Positions 19,226-29,963 are shown, numbered from the stretch's first letter. The stretch: 64,000 nt of DNA from Clostridia bacterium UC5.1-1E11 (GCA_001305115.1 BCAA01000009.1:60884-124883); one strand, 5' to 3'. The notes: a model not told the origin generated them from the letters alone. Made by a program: numbers and translations.

Positions 19226-19327
19226 AAGTGTGTTCACCTCAAAATAAGTATTAGGATGTGGAAACTTTCTTTCCTGCTGCTAATATATGCGTTATGAATG
19301 GATGTGTTCCAGAGGGGAGACGCAGAT

Positions 19328-19756
19328 ATGGAAATGCCATCAAAATTTCATACTCAAAAAGGATATGAGCTTGCAGCACAAAGCAAGTTGACAGCCGCTA
19401 TGGAGGACTATTTAGAAATGATTTGCCGGTTGAGCCGGGACCATGGATACACTCGTGTCCACCTCTTGGCAGAGCACCTCAATGTCAAGCCATCATCCGC
19501 ATCCAAAATGGTGGACCATTTAAAGGACTCCGGCCTTGTTCAAGCGGAACGATATGGTTGTATCAGTCCCACTGCGGAAGGGGTTGCTCTCGGAGATTAC
19601 CTCCTTTACCGGCACAATCTACTGAACCAATTTCTCTGTTATATTAACCATTCTGAAAATGAACTTGAGCAAGTTGAACGGATAGAACATTTTATTGATG
19701 AGCGAACCGTTCGCAATATTTCATCCTTCTTAAATGAGCGCTCCATCCATTCCTAA
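19328..19756 (+). CDS. DtxR/MntR family metal-dependent regulator
   Basis: A 142-residue winged-helix metalloregulator. The N-terminal AMEDYLEMICRLSRDHGYTR and the HTH LAEHLNVKPSSASKMVDHL are family hallmarks; the C-terminal dimerisation part has the HNLLNQFLCYI and EVERIEHFIDE-like metal-binding positions. AGGGGAGA lies seven bases before the ATG at 19328; an earlier ATG at 19298 lacks a site. There is no SH3 domain, as in MntR/SirR-size members. Being divergent from feoAB, it probably represses ferrous uptake when Fe(II) or Mn(II) is plentiful. Confidence 0.88.
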   Translation: MEMPSKFHTQKGYELAAQSKLTAAMEDYLEMICRLSRDHGYTRVHLLAEHLNVKPSSASKMVDHLKDSGLVQAERYGCISPTAEGVALGDYLLYRHNLLNQFLCYINHSENELEQVERIEHFIDERTVRNISSFLNERSIHS

Positions 19757-19928
19757 AAAATGCCAGAAAAACTTCGCTTTCGAAGAAGAGCATGATATAA
19801 TGAAATTAACTTTTTGACCGTTTTGATTTTCCAATGCTTCTTCCCAAAAGGCTCTATCATAAACTCTTCAAAATGATTCTATAAAGGTTGTCAGAACGTT
19901 TAAAGCCATTACAAAGGAGGAATAAAGA

Positions 19929-20537
19929 TTGATTCATCACATTGTTTTTGACATGGGAAATGTTCTGGTGGATTATCGACCCATGGAATATACCCAGCGA
20001 TTTTTCTCCGATCCAGCGGAAGCAACGCTTGTCTGTCGGGAACTCTTTGATGGTCCCGAATGGCCGTTATTGGATGAAGGAAAAATTGAGCCGGAAGTAG
20101 CGCTCGCCCAAGTCTGTGGCCGGCTTCCAAAGAATTTGCAGGAACGTGCAAAAGAGCTATTCCACCATTGGTTCGATCAATTGACGATCATCCCTGAAAC
20201 CAACGAGTTAGGACAGCGATTAAAACAAAAAGGGTACAGTCTGTATATCCTATCGAACGCAGCATACAGTTTTCACCAATACGCTCATAAGATTCCCCTG
20301 TTTCCACTATTAAACGGATATATCGTGTCCGCCGATGAAAAGTTGGTCAAACCTAACGGGGCAATCTACCAACTGCTATGTAAGCGGTATCAGTTAGAAC
20401 CGGAAGAATGCTTCTTTATAGACGATCGCGCAGAAAATGTAGAGGCAGCCAGACAATGTGGAATGTATGCCTATCAATACCAATCCGATGTGCAAGCGCT
20501 TTATAGCGCTTTACAAAGGGCTGGTGTAAATATTTAA
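19929..20537 (+). CDS. HAD-superfamily phosphatase, YihX-like
   Basis: A 202-residue haloacid-dehalogenase-type hydrolase. Motif I is VFDMGNVLVDY, with a Gly-Asn where the usual second Asp lies, as in YihX (glucose-1-phosphate phosphatase) relatives. Motif II is ILSNA, motif III K at VKPNG, and motif IV is FFIDDRAENV. An all-helical cap follows motif I (HAD-IA). The TTG start at 19929 follows AGGAGG at nine bases. Substrate unknown; sugar phosphates are the best guess for this subgroup. Confidence 0.87.
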   Translation: MIHHIVFDMGNVLVDYRPMEYTQRFFSDPAEATLVCRELFDGPEWPLLDEGKIEPEVALAQVCGRLPKNLQERAKELFHHWFDQLTIIPETNELGQRLKQKGYSLYILSNAAYSFHQYAHKIPLFPLLNGYIVSADEKLVKPNGAIYQLLCKRYQLEPEECFFIDDRAENVEAARQCGMYAYQYQSDVQALYSALQRAGVNI

Positions 20538-20561
20538 TCGATTATTTCGTGCGTATATAAA

Positions 20562-20601
20562 GCGACAGTCAGAAAGTTTCTGTCTGTCGCATTTCTTTTT
20601 T
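20562..20601 (+). terminator. Rho-independent terminator after the HAD gene
   Basis: Stem GCGACAG/CTGTCGC continued by CAGAAA/TTTCTG, then a T-rich tail TTTCTTTTTT. Confidence 0.82.
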
Positions 20602-21191
20602 GTTTGATTTAGCAAAATGGGGTTTCTCCTCTGTGGTGGAGAATCAGAGAGCTTCGATTGCAAGAAAACGAGAACGCTATACTTATCTGAATCACACGCT
20701 TCACTATAGGGAAAGGTCATATGAAACATGATTTTCCCTTTTTGATAAATCCACGGGCCTGATTTGTTTAGATTACTACCGGTAATGCAAACGGACGTTA
20801 GCATTGGTATAGGAAACATCCTTTTATAGGCTGTGGGGCAAGTCGATATATTTGTTATCTCTCGCGGAAGCTTGCTATTATGAGGTCCCTATAGGGATTG
20901 ACCCTAAATATTTTATAAAGTACTTCATAATCCGTTGCGGAAGCCCGTTTTCGCTAAACATACAATTTGCCAAAAGATACATAAATTTCATATTAAGATT
21001 GCAAAAAATGGTTTCCAGCCTGATTTTTTTAAAATGATGATCTACGGGCTGTTCATCCCGTGGAAACATGGTACAATAATAAAAGATATTTCCCCTGTCA
21101 AAGAAACGAAAAAATTTGGAAATCTCCGTCTTTTTTCATTCCAAAGTCATCTAAAATATATCCTCCAATTTAAGAGAAAGAGTTGTGGTTT
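20602..21191. other. 590-bp intergenic region
   Basis: No convincing gene on either strand. A GC-rich hairpin (CTACGGG with CCCGTGG, about 21042-21064) and a TACAAT box at about 21073 lie ahead of the acyltransferase operon and may mark its promoter region. Open frames here are short and lack ribosome binding sites. Confidence 0.5.
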
Positions 21192-22657
21192 ATGGTCTTT
21201 TCCAATCTGTTCTTCTTGTTTGTGTTTCTCCCGCTCAACTTGTTGTGTTATTCCCTGGCAAAGACGATTCGAACAAGAAACATCATTATGCTGATGTTCT
21301 CTCTGTTTTTTATGCCTGGGGAGAACCAGTATATGTATTTCTTCTGGTTGGAATGGCGCTTGCAGATTGGTTCTTCGCCCGTTTGATTCAAAAAGGGAGA
21401 GACGACGGCAAAATGTCCCTTTCCAAAGTCGGGTTAATTGGCGCGCTAATTGTCAGTTTAGGCCTTCTGGGAACCTTTAAATACACAGGATTTCTTGCTG
21501 AAACATTCCATCAGTTGACTGGATTTCCATCTGTCATTCCACAAATCGCTTTGCCGATTGGTATCTCGTTTTATACCTTCCAATTAATCTCTTATGTAGT
21601 CGATGTTTATCGTGGAGAGGTGGAAGCACAGAAAAAGTTTTGGCTTCTGCTCATGTATGTCAGTCTATTCCACCAATGCATTGCTGGACCAATTGTTCGC
21701 TATCAGGATGTCAGTCGCAAAATTCTCTGCCGTAAAGCCTCACGGGAGGAAATCAGCCGCGGCATTAGCCGGTTCTGTACCGGTCTTGCCAAGAAGGCAC
21801 TGCTCGCCAATAGTTGTGGAGCCTTAGCAGACACGCTTCTTCTCTCCGATGCAGTCGCTTCAAATGCTGCTTCCCTTTCTCAAAATCTGGCGACATTGCA
21901 GGCACGTCCAGTCCTCTCTCTATGGTTGGGCGTCCTTGCCTTTATGTTTCAGATCTATCTGGATTTTTCCGCTTACTCCGATATGGCGATCGGTATGGGC
22001 TTAATGATCGGATTTCATTATAAAGAAAACTTCAATTATCCGTACCTTTCCCGTTCCGTATCTGAATTCTGGCGCCGTTGGCATATTTCTCTGGGTTCCT
22101 TCTTCCGCGATTATGTTTATATCCCGCTGGGAGGTAACCGGCGTGGATTGCCCCGAACCATTGCAAATCTATTTATCGTCTGGTTTTTAACCGGCCTGTG
22201 GCATGGCGCCAGCTGGAATTTTGTCCTGTGGGGCTTATATTTCTTTGTTTTTATTGCAGTTGAACGCCTCTTCTTGGGAAAACTTCTGGAACGGATTCCC
22301 GCCGTATTCTCCCATCTTTATCTTTTGATCATTGTCTTTTTTGGTTGGGCGATTTTCCGCTTCCGCCAGCCGGTCTTGTTGAATACCGTGCTAGGGGGAA
22401 TGTTTGGCGCAAACGGAAACCCTCTTACCAGCTTTGAATTTAACACGATTTTTCTTAACCATATCTTCTTTCTTCTTGCCGCGGCAATTGCAACCACGCC
22501 TTTGCTCAAAAAGCTGGGAGAAAGATGTTCCAATGGCCTTCGAACCGCGTATGTTTATAATACTGTGCAGCTATTTGTGCCTCCCCTGCTGCTACTGCTC
22601 TCTACAGCAGCGTTGGTGGGCAACAGTTATAACCCGTTCCTGTACTTCCAGTTTTAA
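21192..22657 (+). CDS. MBOAT family O-acyltransferase (AlgI-like), with a one-base frameshift
   Basis: Polytopic membrane acyltransferase that moves acetyl groups across the membrane to an extracytoplasmic polymer. The true N-terminus MVFSNLFFLFVFLPLN begins at ATG 21192 and stays open to FSLFF; one missing T in the T6 run at 21306-21311 then shifts the frame, and the rest (YAWGEPVYVFLLVGMA onward) continues to 22657. The MBOAT signature includes YLDFSAYSDMAIG, FWRRWHISLG and the catalytic His in TGLWHGASWNFVLWG. Joined length is about 488 residues. The next gene, a DHHW/AlgX-like protein, is its usual partner. Confidence 0.92.
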
Positions 22658-22671
22658 AGTGAGGCATTTTG

Positions 22672-24030
22672 ATGAAAAAAAACCACTCTTTTGATGCGCG
22701 TAAAATTTTACTCTTTACCATTTCTCTGGGACTGCTCTCGATAGCCTCCTGGATCGTACCGTTGCGGCCGACCTATTCTGAGTTTGAAAAACGGGAGCTG
22801 ACCAAATTTCCCACATTCAGTATACAGGCCCTTTCAGACGGCAGTTACTTTGACAATATTGATCTCTGGTTCTCGGATACGTTTCCTTTCCGCGATGCAC
22901 TGATTACTGGTAATAGCTACTTGAAAAAACTGTACGGAATACAGCCTGTGCAGGTAAGCGGAGACGTTGAAGAGGGCGACGCGATTCCTTCCGCGCCTAT
23001 GCAGCCGCCTGTTTCTTCGCAGGCAACCTCTTCCGAAACGGATAACGGGCTTTCTTCCACCCCAGAGGAAACAGCTTCTTCCTCGCAGACCTCCTCGGAG
23101 TCCCCTGCGCCTGAAATAGATGTAACCGGCGAAGTGACACAAAGCCTTGGAGCCGTATTGATTGTTGGAGATAGTGGGTATGAATATTACAACTTCTCCA
23201 GAGAGGTAGCGGATCAATACATCGGTATGCTCAACCATACAGCACAAAAATTAGAAGGGTCCGCGCAGGTTTACGACATGGTGGTTCCCACCAGTATGGA
23301 CATTATCCTACCGGAGAGCTTCCGTCAAAATTTGAATACCTCTTCTCAGAAAGATGCCATCGCCTATATCAGCGGCTCTCTTTCCCCCTCGATCCAATCG
23401 GTTCCCATCTATGACACATTGAAAGCCCATGCAGACGAATACATCTATTTCCGAACCGATCATCACTGGACCGCATTGGGCGCATATTACGCCTATCGGT
23501 CGTTTGCCGAGTTGAAAGGGATTTCCCCAGTGGAACTTTCCCAGTGCGAAAGAAAAGAATTCAGTGGATTTTTAGGGGCCTTTTATTCGGATACCAATAA
23601 GAACCCGGCCCTAACACAGAATCCAGATACTGTTGTAGCCTATGTCCCGCCTGGAACAATTAAAATGCAGTATACCGACAGAGAAGGCAATACCTTCGAC
23701 TGGCCACTGATTTCCGATGTCTCTAACTGGGCAGCATCCTCCAAATACAGTACTTTTATTGGTGGAGACAATCCCTATACGGTCATTCAAAATGCCGATC
23801 TGACGGATGGTTCTTCCTGTCTGGTTATCAAGGAATCCTTTGGCAATGCGTTTATCCCATATCTTGCAGCAAACTATCAGACCGTTCACGTGATTGACTA
23901 TCGCTATTGGAATGGAAACATTCCTGAATTTGTCAATTCCAACAACATTCAGGATGTCCTGTTCTTGAACAATGTCTCTGCTACACGGAACGCTTCATTG
24001 GTCGGAAAAATGGAATCTCTCACAAAATAA
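22672..24030 (+). CDS. DHHW/AlgX-like (AlgJ-type) extracytoplasmic acetylation protein
   Basis: A 452-residue single-pass membrane protein: signal anchor at about 10-30, then a Ser/Thr/Pro/Glu-rich linker (about 105-150) and an SGNH-like domain. The family motif FRTDHHWTALGAYYAY is intact, with the candidate Ser in VIKESFGNAF. AlgJ/AlgX-type proteins accept acetyl groups from the MBOAT partner and pass them to a polysaccharide or wall polymer outside the cell. ATG at 22672 follows GTGAGG and lies 14 bases after the MBOAT stop, so the two are co-transcribed. Confidence 0.88.
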   Translation: MKKNHSFDARKILLFTISLGLLSIASWIVPLRPTYSEFEKRELTKFPTFSIQALSDGSYFDNIDLWFSDTFPFRDALITGNSYLKKLYGIQPVQVSGDVEEGDAIPSAPMQPPVSSQATSSETDNGLSSTPEETASSSQTSSESPAPEIDVTGEVTQSLGAVLIVGDSGYEYYNFSREVADQYIGMLNHTAQKLEGSAQVYDMVVPTSMDIILPESFRQNLNTSSQKDAIAYISGSLSPSIQSVPIYDTLKAHADEYIYFRTDHHWTALGAYYAYRSFAELKGISPVELSQCERKEFSGFLGAFYSDTNKNPALTQNPDTVVAYVPPGTIKMQYTDREGNTFDWPLISDVSNWAASSKYSTFIGGDNPYTVIQNADLTDGSSCLVIKESFGNAFIPYLAANYQTVHVIDYRYWNGNIPEFVNSNNIQDVLFLNNVSATRNASLVGKMESLTK

Positions 24031-24118
24031 TGATTTTATGTATACCATCCGGTATCCTCGTTAAAAATATAAACACCTTTAGATTTGTAAACAATCTTCT
24101 AATTCTATCATCTTATTA

Positions 24119-24147
24119 TTGACATTATAATAAACATGATATATAGT
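24119..24147 (+). promoter_or_regulatory. Sigma-A-type promoter of the SGNH hydrolase gene
   Basis: TTGACA (24119-24124), a 17-base spacer and TATAGT (24142-24147), 34 bases upstream of the start at 24182. It indicates that this gene has its own promoter besides possible read-through. Confidence 0.72.
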
Positions 24148-24181
24148 ATTAAAAACTAGATGTTGTTTAGAGGTGTTTTTA

Positions 24182-24910
24182 ATGACCGATAAAATCTGTG
24201 TGTTCGGTGATTCCGTCGCTAAAGGGGTTGTACTGGACAACGTAAAAAATCGATATAGCTTATTAAAAAATAATTTTGCTGACCAATTAGCTGAAATACT
24301 TTCCATTTCCGTGACAAACTACGCCAAATTCGGTTGCACGGTAACCAAAGGGTTGGCAATATTAGAAAAACATTTGGACCAAATTCGCAACTACGACTAT
24401 ATTGTTTTGGAATTTGGCGGAAACGACTGTGATTTTGATTGGGCCAAAGTGGCTGAAGCGCCAGCTGCGCCCCAATTGTGTAAAACCCCGCTGAATACCT
24501 TTGTGGATACGTATCAAAGGATGGTTCAGCTCATCCGCCAAAATGGCGGTACGCCTCTGATGCTCTCCCTTCCTCCCATCGACGCAGAACGGTACTTCCA
24601 GTGGATTTCTCAAGGATTGGATGCCGATGCGATTCTCCGCTTTTTAGGTGATGAGGAACACATCTATCGCTGGCATGAGATGTATAATATGGCGGTATAC
24701 CGCGTAGCAAGTGCTGAAAAGGTCCCAGTGATCGACATCACATCGGATTTTCTGGAAATGTGTCATTACCAGTCCTGTTTTTGTGACGACGGCATTCATC
24801 CCAATGAAAAGGGGCATACTGCAATTACAAAACAGATCGTCCGCTTTGTACAAGAATTTCCAGAAAAAATGCTGCATTTCCCTGCTGCTAAATCCCTGGC
24901 CTGTGGTTAA
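24182..24910 (+). CDS. SGNH/GDSL-type hydrolase
   Basis: A 242-residue esterase-like protein with no signal peptide. Block I is CVFGDSVAKG (catalytic Ser), block II NYAKFGCTV, block III EFGGNDCDF and block V DDGIHPNEKGH (catalytic Asp and His). ATG 24182 follows AGAGGTG at six bases. Its position after the MBOAT/AlgJ-like pair suggests a role in adding or removing O-acetyl groups, but the lack of a signal peptide means it would act in the cytoplasm; substrate unknown. Confidence 0.88.
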   Translation: MTDKICVFGDSVAKGVVLDNVKNRYSLLKNNFADQLAEILSISVTNYAKFGCTVTKGLAILEKHLDQIRNYDYIVLEFGGNDCDFDWAKVAEAPAAPQLCKTPLNTFVDTYQRMVQLIRQNGGTPLMLSLPPIDAERYFQWISQGLDADAILRFLGDEEHIYRWHEMYNMAVYRVASAEKVPVIDITSDFLEMCHYQSCFCDDGIHPNEKGHTAITKQIVRFVQEFPEKMLHFPAAKSLACG

Positions 24911-25040
24911 CCGCAAGCATCATGTGGTGATTCTCATACACAGCCATTTTAAAAAATGATTGGGACAGACACCCCAGAGAAAGAGGCGCCATCTTTGGAG
25001 AAGTTTGTTTTAGCTCCAGGGTTTTGAAAATCGCATTCAA

Positions 25041-25083
25041 AAAAGCCCGTTTTGTCCAATTCTCTCAGACAAAACGGGCTTTT
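25041..25083. terminator. Bidirectional terminator between the SGNH gene and purD
   Basis: A perfect 16-bp stem AAAAGCCCGTTTTGTC/GACAAAACGGGCTTTT. It ends the purine operon on the minus strand and the SGNH gene on the plus strand. The 24911-25040 stretch shows nothing else. Confidence 0.88.
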
Positions 25084-25095
25084 CCTTTTCATGGA

Positions 25096-26363
25096 TTATT
25101 TCGTGATTTTACCAATATCATGGCGATAGTGCGCACCGTCGAAGTGGATTTTATCCACAGCGGCGTACGCCTTTTTTAAGGCTTCCTCAAGAGTAGTGCC
25201 CTTTGCAGTAACTCCAAGAACACGACCGCCGTTGGTGTAGAATTTGCCATTCTCCAACTTCGTTCCCGCGTGATAGACTACCGCATCAGCGACTTGGCCA
25301 TTTTCGTCCAATCCAGTGATTTCCAGCCCCTTGGGATAGGACGCCGGATAACCTCCCGACGCCATAACTACACAGGCTGCCGCTCCATCGTACCACTCGA
25401 TGGGTTGTTCCTCCAAACGTTCTTCAATGACCGCCTGCATCACATCCACCAAATCGGTCTTCATCCGTGGGAGTACCACTTGGGCCTCCGGGTCACCAAA
25501 ACGTGAATTATACTCAATTACCTTTGGACCATCCGGTGTCAGCATCAAGCCAAAATAAAGGCACCCTTTAAAAGGACGGCCCTCTTCTTGCATCGCACGA
25601 ATGGTTGGAACAAAAATTGTCTCCATACACGTCTGCGCCATAGCCTCCGTATAATGTGGATTCGGGCTGATGGTCCCCATACCACCTGTATTTAAGCCCT
25701 GGTCATTGTCTAAGGCGCGTTTGTGATCTTTGCTGGATACCATCGGCTTGACGCTTTTGCCGTCTGTAAACGCCAATACGGACACTTCTGGGCCTGTCAG
25801 GAACTCTTCGATCACCACCTGGTTTCCAGAAGCACCAAATGCCTTGTCCTCCATAATCTTCTTGACAGCATCCTTAGCCTCCGTTAAATCGGCCGCAATC
25901 AGTACCCCTTTGCCGAGGGCGAGACCATCCGCTTTTACAACAATCGGAAACTGGTTATTCTTTTCAATATAGGCGACCGCCTCTTTGGGATCGCTGAACA
26001 CCTCATATTTGGCTGTGGGAATCCGATATTTCTTCATCAAATTTTTCGAGAAAACCTTGCTGCTTTCAATCTGTGCCGCTGCTGCATTCGGGCCAAACGC
26101 CGGAATTCCAGCTTCCTCAAATCGATCTACCATTCCTGCTGCAAGTGGATCATCCGGCGCAACAAAGACCAGATCGATCTGTTTTTCTTTGCAAAAGTGA
26201 CTGCTCCGTCCAAGTCCATCGCAGAAATTGCAACACATTCTGCGTCCTTGGCAATTCCTCCATTGCCGGGAGCACAATAGATTTTATCCACTTTTGGACT
26301 TTCCTTTAGTTTGCGGATGATCGCGTGCTCACGCCCGCCTCCGCCAATGACCAATACTTTCAT
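25096..26363 (-). CDS. purD: Phosphoribosylamine-glycine ligase, with a one-base frameshift
   Basis: ATP-grasp enzyme making GAR from phosphoribosylamine and glycine. The start is ATG 26363 (MKVLVIGGGGREHAI) after GGGAGG. The frame is lost at 26188-26190, where an A3 run should be A4; repaired, it reads FAKEKQIDLVFVAPDDPLAAG and continues. Later motifs include VVKADGLALGKGV, GSGNQ-like FGASGNQVVIEEFL, and the metal-binding EYNSRFGDPEAQV. The joined length is about 422 residues, normal for PurD. Last gene of the purine operon, 19 bases after the formyltransferase gene. Confidence 0.93.
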
Positions 26364-26382
26364 CGTCATCCTCCCGCTTGCA

Positions 26383-27560
26383 TCAATGGTGGAACAAACG
26401 CAGTCCGGTGAAGGCCATCGCAATGCCATACTTATTACAGGTTTCAATCACATGATCGTCACGGATCGAACCGCCCGGCTCTGCAATATACTGTACGCCC
26501 GTCTTATGAGCACGCTCAATGTTATCTCCAAACGGGAAAAACGCATCGGAACCCAGAGAAACGCCAGTCAATGTATCCAGCCAAGCACGTTTTTCTTCAC
26601 AGGTCAATGGCTCGGGCTTCTCCTCAAAAAGATTCTCCCAAACTCCATCTGCCAATACATCCATATACTCATCCGAAATATAGACATCGATGGTATTGTC
26701 GCGGTCAGGACGCCGGATTCCTTCTTTAAATTTCAATCCGAGCACCTTCGGATGCTGGCGCAGGAACCAGATGTCCGCCTTGTTGCCAGCTAAGCGCGTA
26801 CAATGGATACGGGACTGCTGACCGGCACCCACACCGATCACTTGACCTCCCTTTGCATAGCAAACCGAGTTGGACTGTGTATATTTTAGCGCAATCAGGG
26901 AAATCAACAGGTCCCGCTTTGCATCCTCTGGGATTTCTTTGTTATCCGTCACCACATTGGCGAGCATCGATTCGTCGATCTTCACTTCATTTCGTCCCTG
27001 CTCAAAAGTTACGCCATATACATCCTTGCACTCCACTGGGGCAGGCTTGTAGTCCGGATCGATTTTGACGACATTATAGCTGCCTTTACGCTTTGCCTTG
27101 AGGATTTCCAGCGCTTCTTCGGTGTAACCGGGCGCAATAATGCCGTCGGACACTTCACGGGCCAACAATGTTGCCGTCTCTTTGTCACAAACATCGGAAA
27201 GTGCCGCCCAATCGCCATAAGAGGACATGCGGTCCGCTCCTCGGGCGCGTGCATAAGCGCTAGCGACCGGAGAGAGCTCCAAATCGTCCACAAAATAGAT
27301 CTTTTTTCCACATCGCTCAGCGGCAGCCCCACCGCCGCACCAGCAGGACTGACATGCTTAAAAGAAGCTGCGGCGGGAAGCCCCGTCGCCTCTTTTAACT
27401 CCTTGACCAACTGCCAGCTGTTAAACGCATCCAAAAAGTTGATATAACCGGGCTTCCCGTTCAGAACTTCAATCGGCAGCACGCCGCCATCCTTCATAAA
27501 AATGCGGGAAGGCTTTTGATTTGGATTACATCCATATTTCAACAAGAGTTCGCTTGCCAT
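26383..27560 (-). CDS. AICAR formyltransferase without the IMP cyclohydrolase domain, with a one-base frameshift
   Basis: Carries only the AICARFT half of PurH (10-formyl-THF dependent formylation of AICAR); the N-terminal MGS-like cyclohydrolase domain is absent. The start is ATG 27560 ([19 protein letters not shown]) after AGGAGG. The frame breaks at 27302-27307 where an A6 run should be A7, restoring [20 protein letters not shown]. Conserved pieces include [31 protein letters not shown] and [14 protein letters not shown]. About 392 residues once joined. The missing cyclohydrolase step is supplied by the next gene upstream in the operon (27573-28283). Confidence 0.92.
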
Positions 27561-27572
27561 TTTATACTCCTC

Positions 27573-28283
27573 CTATTCCTGATTTTTGTTTACGATTCGG
27601 GTTTCTGTCTCCCCTGACTCTAAGTCAATATACCGGGTAAACAGGGATACCTTATTGTCCTCATTGAGTGCGTTCCACACCAACGCCGTAAAGGCGTCGA
27701 TGTCCCCATCCAACTTCACCTGAGTCGGTTCTCCTTCAAACGACGGAAGCGGATTGCCATCTCCCTCATAAGTATGGATGAAATGGCCCTCGCCAGCACG
27801 CGGGGCATCGTAATCAAAGAAATAACGCCGGGTCGAGGATTCATCTCCATCCGCGCTCTTTAATATGGAGAGCTTGTAGCAGTTGTTTTCCAACTCCACC
27901 ACACCGGAAATACGCGGGGTAAAATTGGGGCCGTCCGGTTCAAATGTGCGCGTGCGAAGCGCGTCCTCGAAACTCTTGCCCTTCTGCAAAAAATCATAAA
28001 TCGTATCCGTCTGGTCGCCGTTGGTCACAACGGTCGTTTTGTCCAAAACGCGAACGGGGGAATAAATGATGAGGGATGGGTCCACCATCTTACTCTCGTC
28101 AAAAGCCTTGGTTTTGATCCCTGCGCCATCTGTGACGAATACACGGTTTCGGCTGTTCTCGCTACGACCCATGATGAAATAAGCAATCACCGCGTTCTTC
28201 CCATCTGCACTGCGGCCCAGAACAATGCCGCGCCCCGGATAAGAATTGGAGGACAATTCCTCCGCCAGATTCTTCGTTACCAT
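27573..28283 (-). CDS. IMP cyclohydrolase, PurO-like family
   Basis: A 236-residue protein of the IMP_cyclohyd (PurO-like) family, which closes FAICAR to IMP, the last step of purine synthesis. It begins MVTKNLAEELSSNSYPGRGI at ATG 28283, with GGGCGG upstream; a longer form would run into purN. Other typical segments are YFIMGRSENSRNRVF, LIIYSPVRVL, GPNFTPRISGVV and the AGEGHFIHTYEGDGNPLP motif. It is placed directly before the stand-alone AICARFT, so the two replace bifunctional PurH. Confidence 0.9.
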   Translation of the reverse strand: MVTKNLAEELSSNSYPGRGIVLGRSADGKNAVIAYFIMGRSENSRNRVFVTDGAGIKTKAFDESKMVDPSLIIYSPVRVLDKTTVVTNGDQTDTIYDFLQKGKSFEDALRTRTFEPDGPNFTPRISGVVELENNCYKLSILKSADGDESSTRRYFFDYDAPRAGEGHFIHTYEGDGNPLPSFEGEPTQVKLDGDIDAFTALVWNALNEDNKVSLFTRYIDLESGETETRIVNKNQE

Positions 28284-28302
28284 ATCGATTCCGCCCTTTC
28301 CC

Positions 28303-28929
28303 TTACTCCATAATGCTGGCCTTACCATTCTCTACTGCAATCTTTCCTGCACAGAACAGTTCCACCGCTCGCGGCAAAAGTTTCCACTCCGCCTGTTCCA
28401 TAATCCGGCGCTGCAAGGTTTCCGGTGTGTCATCCGGAAATACATCCACTGCTTTCTGTAGAATAATCGGCCCTCCATCACAAACTTCATTTACAAAGTG
28501 GACCGTCGCGCCGCTTACTTTGACCCCCTTTTCCAAGGCCGCCTCATGGACATGCAATCCATAATAACCCGGCCCACAAAAAGACGGGATCAAAGCTGGA
28601 TGTACATTGATGATCTTATTCTCATATTGCCGGATGACTTCTTCGCTGATAATGGTCATAAAGCCAGCCAGCACCACCAGCTCAATCTGGAATTCTTTCA
28701 ACAATGCAAGCAAAGCCGCATCGTAATCCGCCTGCTGTGCAAACTCCTTGCGCAGCAAAACACGTGTCGGGATTCCAGCCTTCTGGGCGCGCTCCAAAGC
28801 AAAAGCATCCGCCCTGCTGGAAATCACCAATGAAATGGTACCGTTTTGAATTTGCCCCGCGGTCTGTGCATCGATTAACGCCTGTAGATTGGTGCCGCCT
28901 CCAGAAACCAGAACGGCAATATTTAACAT
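28303..28929 (-). CDS. purN: Phosphoribosylglycinamide formyltransferase
   Basis: A 208-residue formyl-THF-dependent GAR transformylase. It shows the N-terminal [17 protein letters not shown], and the active-site set Asn-His-Asp in [13 protein letters not shown] with [17 protein letters not shown]. It overlaps the purM stop by 7 bp and precedes the IMP cyclohydrolase gene by 19 bases. Confidence 0.96.
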   Translation of the reverse strand: MLNIAVLVSGGGTNLQALIDAQTAGQIQNGTISLVISSRADAFALERAQKAGIPTRVLLRKEFAQQADYDAALLALLKEFQIELVVLAGFMTIISEEVIRQYENKIINVHPALIPSFCGPGYYGLHVHEAALEKGVKVSGATVHFVNEVCDGGPIILQKAVDVFPDDTPETLQRRIMEQAEWKLLPRAVELFCAGKIAVENGKASIME

Positions 28930-29963
28930 AGGATGACGCCCTCCTCGCCAGGAACGACTTCACCCATGACGAACGCATTGGTATCCGCCTCTTTAAGGGC
29001 TGACAGCGCTATATCCACCTGCTCCTTTGCCACAGCTATACACATTCCCACACCCATATTAAAGGTATTGTACATTTCGCGGGTGGGGATGTCGCCCTTC
29101 TTCTGCATCAGGTCGAAGATCGGAAGCTTCGGAATGGAAGCAATTTCCACCTTGGCAGTCAATCCGCTCTTCAACATGCGTGGAATATTTTCAAAGAATC
29201 CACCGCCTGTGATATGAGAAATCGCCTTTACTTCACAGCGGTCCAACAGGGCAAGCACAGGCTTTACATAAAGCTTTGTCGGAGTCAGCAGCGTCTCCCC
29301 AAGGGTCGCGCCCAATTCTGGAACATAGAGTTTTATATTTTCCTCGTCAATCGCAAAGAGCTTACGAACCAATGAAAATCCATTGGAATGGACACCGGAC
29401 GAAGGAAGGCCAATTAAAACGTCGCCCGCCTTCAAATTTGAGCCATCAATGATCTTTTCACGGTCTACCATTCCCACGCAGAAACCTGCCAGATCGTACT
29501 CGTCCACTGGATAAAAGCCCGGCATCTCCGCTGTCTCGCCGCCAATCAGCGCGCAGCCGGATTGGACACAGCCTTCTGCTACGCCAGCGACAATCTCAGC
29601 CACTTTTTCTGGCACGTTTTTTCCCACGGCTACATAATCCAAGAAAAACAACGGTTTCGCGCCGCAGCAAACAACGTCATTGGCGCACATGGCAACACAG
29701 TCAATTCCTACGGTGTCGTGTTTGTCCATCAGGAAAGCGATTTTTAACTTTGTTCCCACACCGTCCGTGCCACTCACAAGCACTGGTTCTTTCATCCCTC
29801 CGAGATCTGGCTGGAAGAGACCGCCAAAACCGCCAATTCCAGAAACTACCCCTGGGATTTCAGTGCGCGCCACATGGCTTTTCATCAATTCGACTGCCTT
29901 ATAGCCAGCAGTCACATCCACGCCCGCCTCTTTATAACGATCACTATAGCTGTTATTGTTCAT
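28923..29963 (-). CDS. purM: Phosphoribosylformylglycinamidine cyclo-ligase
   Basis: AIR synthetase, 346 residues from ATG 29963 ([20 protein letters not shown]), chosen because AGAGGAG precedes it; an ATG-like start 30 bases earlier has no site. Conserved motifs are [51 protein letters not shown] and the C-terminal [15 protein letters not shown]. The stop overlaps purN. Confidence 0.96.
   Translation of the reverse strand: MNNNSYSDRYKEAGVDVTAGYKAVELMKSHVARTEIPGVVSGIGGFGGLFQPDLGGMKEPVLVSGTDGVGTKLKIAFLMDKHDTVGIDCVAMCANDVVCCGAKPLFFLDYVAVGKNVPEKVAEIVAGVAEGCVQSGCALIGGETAEMPGFYPVDEYDLAGFCVGMVDREKIIDGSNLKAGDVLIGLPSSGVHSNGFSLVRKLFAIDEENIKLYVPELGATLGETLLTPTKLYVKPVLALLDRCEVKAISHITGGGFFENIPRMLKSGLTAKVEIASIPKLPIFDLMQKKGDIPTREMYNTFNMGVGMCIAVAKEQVDIALSALKEADTNAFVMGEVVPGEEGVILC

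Noticed and set aside
20852..21294. Several short frames between the HAD phosphatase and MBOAT genes
   Set aside because: No start-site support or recognisable motifs; they sit in AT-rich intergenic DNA.
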